The notes under the pieces: model-generated
The model's input: only the letters and a program-made list of their open reading frames with translations
Told to the model about the DNA's origin: nothing
Databases searched by the model: none
Shown here: piece by piece, positions 39,075 to 49,493 of the stretch
How positions within the stretch are numbered: position 1 is the stretch's first letter
Layout: each line of letters begins with the position of its first letter
Origin: Hysterangium stoloniferum
Lineage: Eukaryota; Basidiomycota; Agaricomycetes; Hysterangiales; Hysterangiaceae
DNA length: 64,000 nt
Direction: 5' to 3'
Assembly (NCBI GenBank): GCA_015178975.1
Contig: WHVD01000062.1
Span: forward strand, 434,001-498,000
Made by a program: the position numbers and the translations under genes

Positions 39075-39754
39075 ATGCACTTTCAACTTGTTTGTACTTT
39101 GGCGGCAGCAGTGTTCTTCTTAGGTGCTCAAGCCCAGACGGAGTCTGATACCTCCACTGCCGCAGTCCCAACGTCAACAAATGGCATTTCTCCGTGTGTG
39201 TTAGCCTGCACCAGCACTGCTGCTACGGGGGCTGGTTGCGATGGCGTGTAAGTTGTCACCACTACTTGCTCGTAATTACCTCTCATTCTCGTCTGGATGA
39301 ACAGTACGGACATCGCCTGCGTCTGCACGTCCACGGCATTCCAGGACCAAGCCCTAGCTTGTCTCCAAGCCAATTGTACAGCTGCGGATGTGGCCGCGGC
39401 AAGCGCCCTCCAAGTCGCCACCTGTGCTACACGTACGTTCTCATGGGAGGGTGGCATGTTGACAAGGCGGTGATTGACTAGATGCCCACAGTGTCGACTT
39501 CAGGTAGCGGCGAACCAACCAGCACCGAAAGTGGTGCCCCCTCGGGCTCAAGCTCATCCTTGGGCACGCCGACAGCTGTCTCCTCTCTGAGACCCAGCGG
39601 GTCGAGCACTTCGCCTGCGAGCACTCTTCCGGCTAGCACGTCGCCCGCTGCAAGCCCAAGTGCAAGTGGCGGGGCCGGCGCACTAGAAGTGAATGTTATT
39701 ACGCTGGCGGGTGTATTTGCTGGAATGATGGCTGGCGTCGGGGCATTGCTGTGA
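39075..39754 (+). CDS. CFEM-domain, predicted GPI-anchored surface protein 1
   Basis: Three exons (39075-39247, 39305-39432, 39492-39754) give 187 residues. A signal peptide (LVCTLAAAVFFLGAQAQ) is followed by a fungal eight-cysteine CFEM domain: PCVLACTSTAATGAGC, DIACVC, ACLQANC and ATC, with the usual aspartate before the CxC. A serine/threonine-rich stalk and a hydrophobic C-terminus (VITLAGVFAGMMAGVGALL) suggest a GPI anchor. CFEM proteins in other fungi bind haem or act at the cell surface. It is followed in tandem by a second CFEM gene with the same exon layout. Confidence 0.85.
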
Positions 39755-40503
39755 AAACCGCCATACGCCATGTGCTGACACGGCCTGAATCGTATCACGA
39801 ACTCTAGAACTCCGAAATATGTAGTGTGATGTCATATTGGTCATCGTTATTACCCAATATCAGTATCTTGTTAAGAATAATATCGATCTGAATCATAGTG
39901 CTACTACGAACACCAATTTTCTTTGGCGCCCACAAAAAAAGTTTTCCTTGGGTTTCCCCTGAGATGTTTGAGACCTGGACAAAAGATCAGGCCTTGCTTG
40001 ATCTTGAGTGCCTCATACCCGGACTTCGAGCTGACACAGGGCCTAATTGAGACCTGGATTGGCACCCAGCCTTACTTCTGATTGGAGCATTCTCACAGCA
40101 AACGGACCCTGTCCCTTGATTCTGCATCAGATCATTGTCTGTCAACGGCTATTCACAGAGATCACGCAATATACAAGCACTTCAACCCTCGGCAACTTGA
40201 AGCTAATGAATGTGGCGGCTAAGAGTTTGATTGCAATACTTTCCCAAAGAAGCGATGCGAAACGACAAGCTCAAGCTAAACCCCGCCGGATGTACGGCGT
40301 AGCACCTTTGATCAGATGATCATGTTTGAGACTCCGCGACGTTGAAGCATACTGCAAGAAGTCCACTTCATCCTTGTCCGTCGTGTGCAGGCTGAATTGG
40401 CTACGCTAAGAATAGAGTTTGCTCGCATGGCGCTGTGGCCTTTTGCTTTTTTAGACCGATCTTCAGACCCTCATTTGCGTTGACGAGATTTCCAAGTCCT
40501 TCT

Positions 40504-41232
40504 ATGCATCCTGCTATCTTTGCGTTGGCGATTCTTGAACTGGTTTTCAGCGCAATTGTGACTGCTCAAAACACAGGTACACCCACATGTGTAACCACCT
40601 GTCTCCGCCAGGCCTTCCTGGCTTTGCCTTCATGCAGGTAGGTGGTGTCTGTTGTATATGTGTACGTCTTATTAATCGCCCTCAGTGACTTCGACTGTGC
40701 TTGCAAAATAAGCACATTCCAATCCTCGGCGAATATATGTTTCGGCCAATCGTGTTCGGCCAACAACGCTCAGATTGGTGAAGACTTGGTAAATATGCAG
40801 TGTGGCAACGGTGAGTTCTCGTTTGGTGCCGCCTGTCGCCACACTTGACACCTATTCCGCAATTCTCCAGTGACGTCGACTTCTATTCCACCGGGTTCTT
40901 CGACGTCTCTAACGGTGACCAATTCGGAGACGTCTCCGCCTCAGTCATCTCCTGTGAATAGTACCAGTACTAGTACTCAGATTGTGACCGTTCCACCCAC
41001 GACGACGACTTCGATGACGGGTGTACCAAGCACCAGCACATCTGTTTCAGTGAAGCTACCAACAAGTGTTAGCACTTCGCCATTGCCGAGCATAACGCCG
41101 AGCACCATCATCCCGAGTGGAACTATTGGATCCGTACCAGCTAGTACGACTACAGGCAATGTCGCTGTCCGATTATATGTAGACGGCTACAAGATCGCTC
41201 TGTTCGTTTTAGCATCATCATGGGCATTGTGA
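40504..41232 (+). CDS. CFEM-domain, predicted GPI-anchored surface protein 2
   Basis: Three exons (40504-40637, 40686-40810, 40871-41232) encode 206 residues. The start at 40504 gives a clean signal peptide (IFALAILELVFSAIVTAQ); an upstream in-frame ATG at 40435 would bury it. The CFEM cysteines are CVTTC, PSC, DFDCAC, ICFGQSC and NMQC, with the haem-type aspartate in SDFDC. A long Ser/Thr-rich region and a C-terminal hydrophobic segment (IALFVLASSWAL) follow. Intron positions match those of the gene 0.75 kb upstream, suggesting an old tandem duplication, although the sequences have diverged strongly. Confidence 0.85.
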
Positions 41233-42376
41233 GGCCATTGGTCGCATTTTTGTTGTTGCGTATGTTTCGTCCTATGCGGCGATCACGTTTGTACTCTGTA
41301 GACAATTATTCCCTTGGAATTGTTTGGACCTTTTAAAGACGTTTTATGAAATTGTACTTATGCCATCGTCACGTTAATGATATTCAGATATTCATGTGGC
41401 TCACAGATCCATAATTCAGTGACAGCCGTTTGCAGATAAATTGCACTCGTATGCTTCTAAGTCTGTAACCTTCACAAGTACTCTTATTATATACCGTGTA
41501 GAATAATCTATTTAATTTATAATAATTTACACGAAGAGAGCTCAATTTATCCAGAAAAACACGCCGACCCCGTCGGAAAGCACCTCCGGGGTGGCTCTTC
41601 CTTTCAATTATATAGTTCGTGCGCTGCGATGGTCGGTCTACTGTAAATACACGTTTAAACTCAGATCCCGTTTTAAGCGCTGGTATCAAATACCACTTTA
41701 TTGATGCTATTTATCCTGGTCCAAATCCAAGTTACCTATGCATAGGCCGAGATGCGTCGAAAAGAGAGGGATTTCAATACTCAGCACGCGTGTACATAGT
41801 CATTTTGTACCGGTTGGATGAGAGCCATGCTGCAGAAGAGGACAGAGGGAAGAGATCATCATGATATTCCGCCCCTCCTCCTTCCCCATTCACTCTCAAT
41901 ACTCTCATAATTCTCTTCGTCAAAATATACAACCAGCCTCCCAACACACTCAGTCGCAGAGCCGCACGGTGCGCCCAACTCACGGAAAAGCAGCTCAGGG
42001 CTCGCCCTCTTTCAGCCTCAGTCTCCCGTGACGCCCAGTGTGCTTTTCTCGATTAGCTCTCTTCGTGTGAATTATGTTTGTAACATTTATAACATTTTTT
42101 ATTATTGTGCCAAATATATTTCACATCCTATAAGAGTAGGAAAATTACAAGCGCTAAAACATGGCAACACAGCGGAGTGCAAACCTATCACCAAACGGCT
42201 GTAATTATGACATATTCACGTTATACAATGCTAGAAAAAGCAAGATTATAAGAAGAATAGTCGAGAAACCTTCTCTAGTTTTCTTTTTTGTAGTTTTCGA
42301 GACATATTGTCTCGAAATAGCCAATATGGGTAGAAAATTCATTCGCGAAGAACGTCCCAGTCTAGCTGGCCTGGAC

Positions 42377-42384
42377 TGACGTCA
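42377..42384. promoter_or_regulatory. CRE/ATF-type site TGACGTCA upstream of the ErdS gene
   Basis: A perfect palindromic bZIP site lies 79 bp before the ErdS ATG. Fungal Atf1/CreA-type stress bZIP factors bind this sequence. Function here is inferred from motif and position. Confidence 0.4.
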
Positions 42385-42462
42385 CGCCAGTGTACAGGGC
42401 AATTCCTCCCGCCTGTGGCGTTCCTAATAATCCTACCGTATCATATATTTAATTCTTTCAAT

Positions 42463-45400
42463 ATGGCCCCCATTAAACGAATATTCGCAAAGGCAGTCCC
42501 GTATCGAATTTTTAGACATCTCAAGCGAGGAGCGAAAGTGTCCAATCGTGAAAAGGATCATGCCACGATTGACAATGGCCACGCACCACATAACCTTTCT
42601 AAGGATAAAATGGCGACAGATCGTGAGCAGGCGGAACGGAAAGCCAAAGAGGAGGTTCAAGCAAGGCGGCGGGATGCCTATGAAAAAGTGTGTTTATCCG
42701 TTTGTTTCGAAAAACTATGGGTAACTAAACTTTGCGTGAAGGACGAACGTAAGGCCAACTACGGTGACCTGCCTGAAGGTGGAGGTGCGCTTCGCTGTTA
42801 AGACCAGTTGCCCCAGTATTTATCCTGCATATAGGTGGCATCCTAGAGCCCCTCGAGTCATTGGCGGAGAAGAAGGAAGGAGAGACCATTAAATTCAGAG
42901 CAAGGATACACCATTCCAGAGTAATAGGTGAGAGCCCACATATCTGAAACTTTTCCATGAGCATAATAGTCGTGTAAAGGGCGAAAGATCATGTTCTTAG
43001 TCTTCCGACAGCAATTAACGATCGTCCAGGGCGTCGTCACAGAGCAAAGCGGAATAGTCTCGGAGAGCATGGTTAGATGGGCAGGATACTTGCATCCAGA
43101 GACAATAGTGTATGTGGAGGGTGTTTTGCAGGCTCCACAGGACGGTCAAGAGGAAGTCAAGAGTGCTACGATCCATCATCTTGAAGTCAATGTACACAAG
43201 GTGTGTCCGATTCAGTCGTTTATATTAGCTGGTGTTAACCTAGGAACAGATGTATGTCGTTGCAAAGCCAACTGTACTTCTTCCATTCCAAGTTATCGAT
43301 GCATCTCCATCCACTGCACTTCTGGAAAACCTCGAAAAGGTACACGATAAATGATAAGCGTACTTCAAATCTCATGTCGTACCTTCGATACAGGCCGATG
43401 CGCAGATTACCAGAGTTGCCGAACGAACTCGACTTAATAACCGAGTATTAGACTTAAGAGTATAAACATCGGCGCATTACCCAACTAGATGACCCACTCA
43501 TTATTATTTTAGACTCTCACATCTCACGCCATCTTTCGTATTCATTCGGGGGTCACAAAGTTATTTCGTAATTCAATGGATCAACAGAGCTTTATTGAAA
43601 TTAATTCCTCCAAGTTCCAAGGCTCTGTAACCGAGTCCGGGGCAGCAGTCTTCAAAGTGGACTACTTTAACCGGCCGGTCTACCTAGCCCAAAGTCCCCA
43701 ATTAGCCAAGCAGATGTGTATCTCAGCAGACATGGAGAGGGTTTACGAAGTCGGACCCGGTTTGGTTCCCATCCTCAGCGCACAAGTATCCTGCTGAAAT
43801 GTTTGTATCAGTTTTCAGAGCAGAGAACTCGAACACCCATCGTCACTTGACAGAATTTACTGGTTTAGATTTTGAAATGACAATCAACATCGACTACACA
43901 GAGGTCATCGATGTGATAGATGCGACACTTCAACATATATTCCTCAGTCTACAATCGCAGTATCATGAAGAGGTCTTGACCATATCCCTATAAGGCACAG
44001 GCATATATTGATATTTTTCACTGGGCAGATTGAAATTGTCAAAAAGCAGTTTCCACACGACGATCTCGTTTTTCCAGAAAAGACAGTGCGCCTCCCGTTT
44101 AAAGACGGAATTAAAATGTTAAAGGATAGCGGGTGGAAACAAGAAGACGGTTCTGAACTGGGTGAGTATGACGATTTGAGCAGCAGGTCTGAGCAAAGAC
44201 TTGGCGCTCTTGTAAAGGAGAAGTACAACACAGATTATTATATCCTTGGTAAGTTACTCGAGCCGCACACGGAAACTTGTATTTTATAAGTGTTCTCAGA
44301 CAAATTCCCACTTTCCGCGAGGCCATTCTATACCATGCCTGATGCGGATGACGAAGTCAGTTTATGTTACTAAGTCAATGATAGACAGCTGATTAAACCA
44401 TCTCTTCCAGGAGTATTCCAACTCTTTCGACATCTTCGTACGGGGGGAAGAGATTCTTTCCGGTGGTCAGCGAATCCACCATGCCCCCTTGTTGGAAAAA
44501 AGGTATATACTCTGTATTATTGAGCTGTAATTGTTTAATATCAGAGCCTTTAGAATGCAAGACGCTAGAATTAGAGTTGATTCCATGAAAGAATATGTTG
44601 ATGCGTTTCGATGGGGTTGTCCTCCCGTAAGTATCGTATACACCTCATTGACATGCACTACAGCACAGTCTGAAAGAATGGCTCAATTGTAGCATGGGGG
44701 TGGTGGCCTTGGTATGTAGTTTCCACGACCTTTACTAGCTCGGCATACTCATGTTATTAGGCCTTGAGCGTCTGGTTATGTTGTTCTTAAACCTTCGTGA
44801 TGTCAGATTGGCTTGTCTTTTTGGTCGCGATCCCAGAAGCTTCTCCTACCCCGGTCAGGATTCCAAGGCGGTACTTGCGGAAACTGCCCAGACAGCTATC
44901 GTTGGTGGACCTAGAGCCACGACAAGGAAAAACAATCGTGGGAATGGACTTCCCCCAGTTGAACATGTGCGTGTTTTATCTTGCTTAAACATACTGAATT
45001 GGCTTAGTCGGCGACTGTTAGTTTATTGCTAAATACGGAGACGCCACTAATACGTCTTGGGTGGACCCGGCATGGACCATCTGGCGACATGAGCCTTCTG
45101 GTGCGGCCGTTGGGTATATCCCTGAGGACGGATACGCGGTCGCGTTTGGGAATCCCCTCTGTGAACCGGACCAAATAGCAAAAGTTGTGCGAGCGTTCTT
45201 GGATCATATTAAGCGTGAAAAGCATCTAAAGCCAGTCTGGTGTTGCGTCAGCAAAGAAACAGAACACCATCTTGCTAATGACCTCGGCTGGAGTGCCGTC
45301 GTTGTCGTCGCAGAGGAACGCCTCAACCCGACTGAGGCGGTGTCAGGGCAGGACAAGAATCTGCGTAAAAAAGTCCACCGCGCTGAACGTGAAGGAGTTC

Positions 45401-46183
45401 ATCTCCACGAAATTACTGGAGAACCGAGCGATGATTTCAAAGAAAAAGTTGACGCGAGAATCAAGGAGTGGAAGGATAATCGATCGGGGACTCAAATCCA
45501 TCTCACTGGGGTTCGGCCTTTTGATGATTTAAAACACCGGCGATACTTTTATGCTACAGACAAGGAGAGCCATGTGAGTACAGCTTTTTTACGGGCAGAT
45601 GAAGTGTTAAAATTTCATAATTAGATCTGCTGTCTTGTAGTCCTTGCTCAATTGGCTGCGGCCCATGGGCTCCAAATCAAATGGGCTCTTGAATTCCCTG
45701 GAGCTCCGCCTGGCGCAATCGAGGCGAGTTCACGTATCTCATGTAACCCACTTCGTTTGACGTCGACACACCTTTAGTACATTATTACTGACGTGATCGA
45801 TAAACTCGGTGAAGCTGGCGTCGAGACGGCCACATTTGGAGTAGGGGCACTTGATCAGATTCGGAAAGCTGATAACGTTGGGGGATTCCGATTCATGATG
45901 CTGGAGAAGGCTTACGCTGGAGTTGCGCATGCGTTCCCTCTGATGGCTAAAGTTGACTTTCGACAAAAGTTTGGCACATACCGCGATCCGGTAAGGTTTC
46001 CTTCAGTTGTTCTAATATGGTGATTTCATTGACGATTTCGTGAAAGTTGTATATATGTTACCCTAAAGGATCTATCGGTGAGTAATTTTAGTTCAGCATT
46101 CAGGTTTCTTAGTAAATGCTCCCTTGGATACAGGTGTCAAGGGGATCAACACAATTATGAGTGTCCTTCAGAAGCCTAAATAG
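42463..46183 (+). CDS. erdS: AspRS-DUF2156 fusion, ergosteryl-3beta-O-L-aspartate synthase type (ErdS)
   Basis: Residues ~1-605 are a class IIb aspartyl-tRNA synthetase and ~606-919 a DUF2156 (MprF-C-like) domain, the published ErdS architecture: it charges tRNA-Asp and transfers Asp to the ergosterol 3-hydroxyl. Nineteen exons fit in phase (919 aa): 42463-42687, 42742-42778, 42835-42927, 42980-43200, 43250-43339, 43394-43459, 43513-43759, 43812-43972, 44029-44248, 44300-44355, 44411-44502, 44545-44626, 44693-44711, 44761-44966, 45022-45573, 45625-45723, 45778-45990, 46047-46077, 46134-46183. AspRS signs: OB-fold, FLVFRQQLT, motif 2 [15 protein letters not shown], motif 3 [20 protein letters not shown]2156 signs: [55 protein letters not shown], the C-terminal [10 protein letters not shown] and a final [12 protein letters not shown]. 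The basic N-terminus may aid tRNA binding. One intron (45724-45777) is GC-AG. Confidence 0.88.
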
Positions 46184-46846
46184 TTAGGTCCATACAAGTG
46201 TCACTAAATTATCCATCTAAATTCTCCACCTTGTGTTTCTGTCGGTAGTCTGTATATTAATCCAATTGTATAAGCTTTCACCCTTATAACCCCTGCAAAA
46301 TCTCGTTGCTTCCGCGCGAGACAGGTGTTGAGGCTGATGGGAGTAGTCTGGGTTACCAAGAAAGTCGAGTGTCAATGGACATGATGCGAACGACGTGAAT
46401 AGCCCCCCTTCATGAATCATAGCTTACATATCATGTGCCATCACTAGGAGTGACGCCTAGGTCTAGATATGATTATTGTCACATTCCCGATATTTCCCCC
46501 AATGAAACTGCTCTTAGTCTTCGTTCACATTGCTACAACTTTGCCGGTTAGCGTGTCAGGAAGATGCAGTGATCCTTCACCCACACATTGTAAGCAGTCT
46601 ACTAAAGGATATCGATATTGCTCAATGTGAAGGTGGAAAACCGGTCCTGCCCCTCGTGCCTTAACTCGAGTCTTATACATCAGTGAAATGTCTCCAATCT
46701 ACAGCAGTTCTGGTATCATGCATTACGAGATACGAGATTTGATGGCAGAATATCCATCAACTTGAATATTGGAGGGAGTTCCGACTTTTTCAGGATACCA
46801 GGGACTAAATCTTCGTAATCTCTGAACTTATTTCTCTACCATTGCT

Positions 46847-48082
46847 TCAGTGGAAAATTATTGACGATCGGGTACGGTCTAGGCTTACTGATAATAAAGT
46901 CCAAACAATAAAACGAAACGCGTGCTTCTGTATAACATACAAATTTTCCAATCGAGCATTGGCTGTCATTCTTCCTTTAATCGAACTACAAGACAACACG
47001 GGGAGGCCATCTTTAGAAGCATCATCAACTTCTGTACCAATAATAGCAACAAAAACCCATTGTGCAATTTGAGTTTCAACCATACATGCGAGGCGAAGAT
47101 ACGACCAAAGTGATTCATGGATAGGGTAAGCAGTGAGCAGGGTAAGAGCGTGTGAGACAAGAGGGGTAGACTCGATGCTTGTGGGGTGGTAGCTTGATAA
47201 ATTGCTTTGGACGAATGCAGATTGCACAAGGGAATGGTATTCTGGAAGGCTTTGCGACATGAGAACGAGCCGTGACAAATAATGAGCTGCGGTGTGATCT
47301 GAGACGTGCAGTTCCACCCATCTGCGAGAGTTTTCCAATTCCAGATGCAATAGGTTGTAGGCCTCTGGTACATTATTCGAACATTGGGTAATTAAACATT
47401 CGGCGCATAAGTAGCGATGCAACCACGCGTGATAGTTCCGCGGATATACTTCAGCAGCTCGCGAAACGAGCTTAAATTCCAGGTGCAGATCTTGAAGCGG
47501 AATATTCAAACCATTGAGGGAGTCCAAGAGACTCGAACAAGGAGGCAAAGGGGGTTGATGGCTCATATATCTGATTATCCATCGGCGATGATGCCACAAG
47601 ATTGATGACTTCGATGCCTGTTTGTTGTCTAGTAAACACGCTGTGAATTTCAACTCGGATGTACAAGACAAGATAGAGCTAAACGCATGAATGAGCCTTT
47701 TCCGGTGGTTAAGAGCAGTATTGTGGGCGGGATTCGCCATGAGCAATATACTGGTTGTTAATACCAGCGCACGTGCCATCTCGTTACTGCTAATTCTTAG
47801 AAAGTCGCGAGTAATTAGTTTACTAGCAATCATATAAGCTCTAAAGAGCGTGGGTTGGGGGACCCCAAGGTGTCCCTCAACAAAGAGCAACGGGTGATAT
47901 GGGTTCTGGCAACGAGCAGAGCTTGGGATCCCAGCTTCGTGGCCTGGCTCATTAGGAATTATTTCAATCGATAATCTGAAGAAAGTGAGACTTAATAAAA
48001 CTGTCAGATAATTTAAACAGACTGACGGAATTTCCTTCAGATTTGAAAGAAAATTCGAAAGGTGTGTATATGAGTCTGCCAT
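46847..48082 (-). CDS. PTAR1-like protein prenyltransferase alpha-subunit repeat protein
   Basis: Prenyltransferase alpha repeats are visible as NHRKRLIHAF, LWHHRRWIIRY, YPRNYHAWLHRYL and ESLWSYLR, the W-x2-R/R-W pattern of helical PFTA units. In animals PTAR1 partners RabGGTB to geranylgeranylate selected SNARE/Rab proteins; in fungi its role is less clear. One 51-bp intron (48026-47976, GTCAGT...TTCAG) separates exon 48082-48027 from 47975-46847, giving 394 residues. The intron is a multiple of three with no stop, so retention would not break the frame. The start at 48082 (MADSYTHLSNF) is preferred; the frame stays open upstream to 48175. It is divergent with the PARG-like gene, 171 bp apart. 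Confidence 0.75.
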   Translation of the reverse strand: MADSYTHLSNFLSNLKEIPSVCLNYLTVLLSLTFFRLSIEIIPNEPGHEAGIPSSARCQNPYHPLLFVEGHLGVPQPTLFRAYMIASKLITRDFLRISSNEMARALVLTTSILLMANPAHNTALNHRKRLIHAFSSILSCTSELKFTACLLDNKQASKSSILWHHRRWIIRYMSHQPPLPPCSSLLDSLNGLNIPLQDLHLEFKLVSRAAEVYPRNYHAWLHRYLCAECLITQCSNNVPEAYNLLHLELENSRRWVELHVSDHTAAHYLSRLVLMSQSLPEYHSLVQSAFVQSNLSSYHPTSIESTPLVSHALTLLTAYPIHESLWSYLRLACMVETQIAQWVFVAIIGTEVDDASKDGLPVLSCSSIKGRMTANARLENLYVIQKHAFRFIVWTLLSVSLDRTRSSIIFH

Positions 48083-48177
48083 GTTTGAGACAAGCCGGGT
48101 TGCCGAAAGGAGACTCCGCAGTTTGTGACGCAATTTATCTTTCTGCTCTACACCACGTCCCATTGCATCACACACAT

Positions 48178-48236
48178 CTCAACCCCATCCATCAATCCGT
48201 CCATCAATCCGTCCATCCATCCACCCACCCATTCAA
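48178..48236. repeat. CCAT/CCAC microsatellite in the leader of the PARG-like gene
   Basis: Short tetranucleotide-like repeats (ATCCATCAATCCGTCCATC and CCATCCACCCACCC) fill the interval between the divergent PTAR1-like and PARG-like start codons. It is probably transcribed leader or core promoter. Confidence 0.6.
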
Positions 48237-48253
48237 CATTCGATTTGCTTAGT

Positions 48254-49399
48254 ATGGGACGATTAAGACCTCAATCTAACAGATTTCGCCTTCGTGCTAC
48301 CTCTACATCGGAAGTCCCTATCAAACCAACACCATTGCCCATATTGCGCCGCAAGAAACAGTTCACAGAGAAACACCAAAGAAGATTGCACCCTCTTAGG
48401 GAACCGGATCGTCAGGACCTCGCACGCATTTCCGGTGAAACCGTCGCTATCGCCGTTGACGGCTATTACGTCGATGAACAAAGTGGGATGATGAATAATA
48501 TCGCGTATCAGGTTTCTGCCAGTGTTGAAAAGACCTGTATTTACTCTCCAGGCTCCACAGGTCTCATCGATAATTGGCAGGATGGTCCTAGGCTCCTAAG
48601 CCTTTCACCTGGCCAACAGACGCAGATTAAATTTTTTGAAGTTCCACTTTTGACAGGTGCTCGCGACCTCTCCCGTGTCCTTCAAGATGCCAGGGACGGC
48701 GGCGGCATAGGGTTTCTTAATTGCAGCTCTGCCAAGCGACCAGGAGGAGGGTTTCGTAAGGGAGGAACAGAACCAGAGGAATGTCTGGCTCGTGCATCTA
48801 CGATCAACGCTTCACTCACATCATCTGTTGCCAGGCCATTTTATCGTGCACATAGGCATGATGATGCGGCCGGCTTTTACGACCATCAAATCATCTTCTC
48901 GCCACACGTTGTGGTTATCCGGAACGATCGGCGTCCCACAGATGTAATGGAAACTGGAGGAGGTAATCTCAGTCCCCCTTTGCACATATCGGTAGTGTCT
49001 AGTTGCGCTATTAACGCGCGACAGATTCACAGGTTTTACAAGCACGTTACGGAGAAGAAGGAAGTTAACAGACAGATCGAGATGGTAATGCGGGCTCGGA
49101 TGGCTCGTGTCCTCCGTGTATTCGAGGAAAGAGGAATCAAGAACCTCATTTTAGGAGCATTTGGAGTAGGTCAACCGTTCTATAATGACGTCGAAACCGT
49201 GGCGCGTATCTGGGCAGAGCTTTTGGCTTGCCCAGGAGCCACATTCGGTCATGTTTTCGATAGGGTATGGTTTCCCATTGACAGCCCTTTTCACCGAAGA
49301 TTCAAAGCGGCGTTTGAATCCCGGATTTTTGAGGAAGAATTGACATTGGCTCTCACGACGGAGGAACCAGACGTAGAAGATTGGGAACGTGTTTCATAG
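48254..49399 (+). CDS. Microbial-type PARG-like macrodomain protein (TIGR02452/DUF2263)
   Basis: This single-exon 381-residue protein carries the bacterial/fungal-type poly(ADP-ribose) glycohydrolase signature RPGGGFRKGGTEPEECLARAS: a GGG loop followed by the EE pair, with the catalytic second Glu retained and the usual Gln before it replaced by Pro. Further family segments are FLNCSSAKRPGGG, a distal FYDHQIIFSPHVVVIR and GIKNLILGAFGVGQPFYNDV. The basic N-terminal ~80 residues precede a (TIGR-like) domain starting near ETVAIAVDGYY. Such enzymes hydrolyse ADP-ribose polymers in DNA-damage signalling. The ATG at 48254 is preferred over 48125, which lies in a CCAT-rich leader. Confidence 0.8.
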   Translation: MGRLRPQSNRFRLRATSTSEVPIKPTPLPILRRKKQFTEKHQRRLHPLREPDRQDLARISGETVAIAVDGYYVDEQSGMMNNIAYQVSASVEKTCIYSPGSTGLIDNWQDGPRLLSLSPGQQTQIKFFEVPLLTGARDLSRVLQDARDGGGIGFLNCSSAKRPGGGFRKGGTEPEECLARASTINASLTSSVARPFYRAHRHDDAAGFYDHQIIFSPHVVVIRNDRRPTDVMETGGGNLSPPLHISVVSSCAINARQIHRFYKHVTEKKEVNRQIEMVMRARMARVLRVFEERGIKNLILGAFGVGQPFYNDVETVARIWAELLACPGATFGHVFDRVWFPIDSPFHRRFKAAFESRIFEEELTLALTTEEPDVEDWERVS

Positions 49400-49493
49400 T
49401 GTCATTCGGGGTGATTCTAGCGTTTATTGTATTATATTTGTAGGTTGTTATAATGCAGGAATTTTTATCTATCTTAAGACGTTGGGTTATGTG

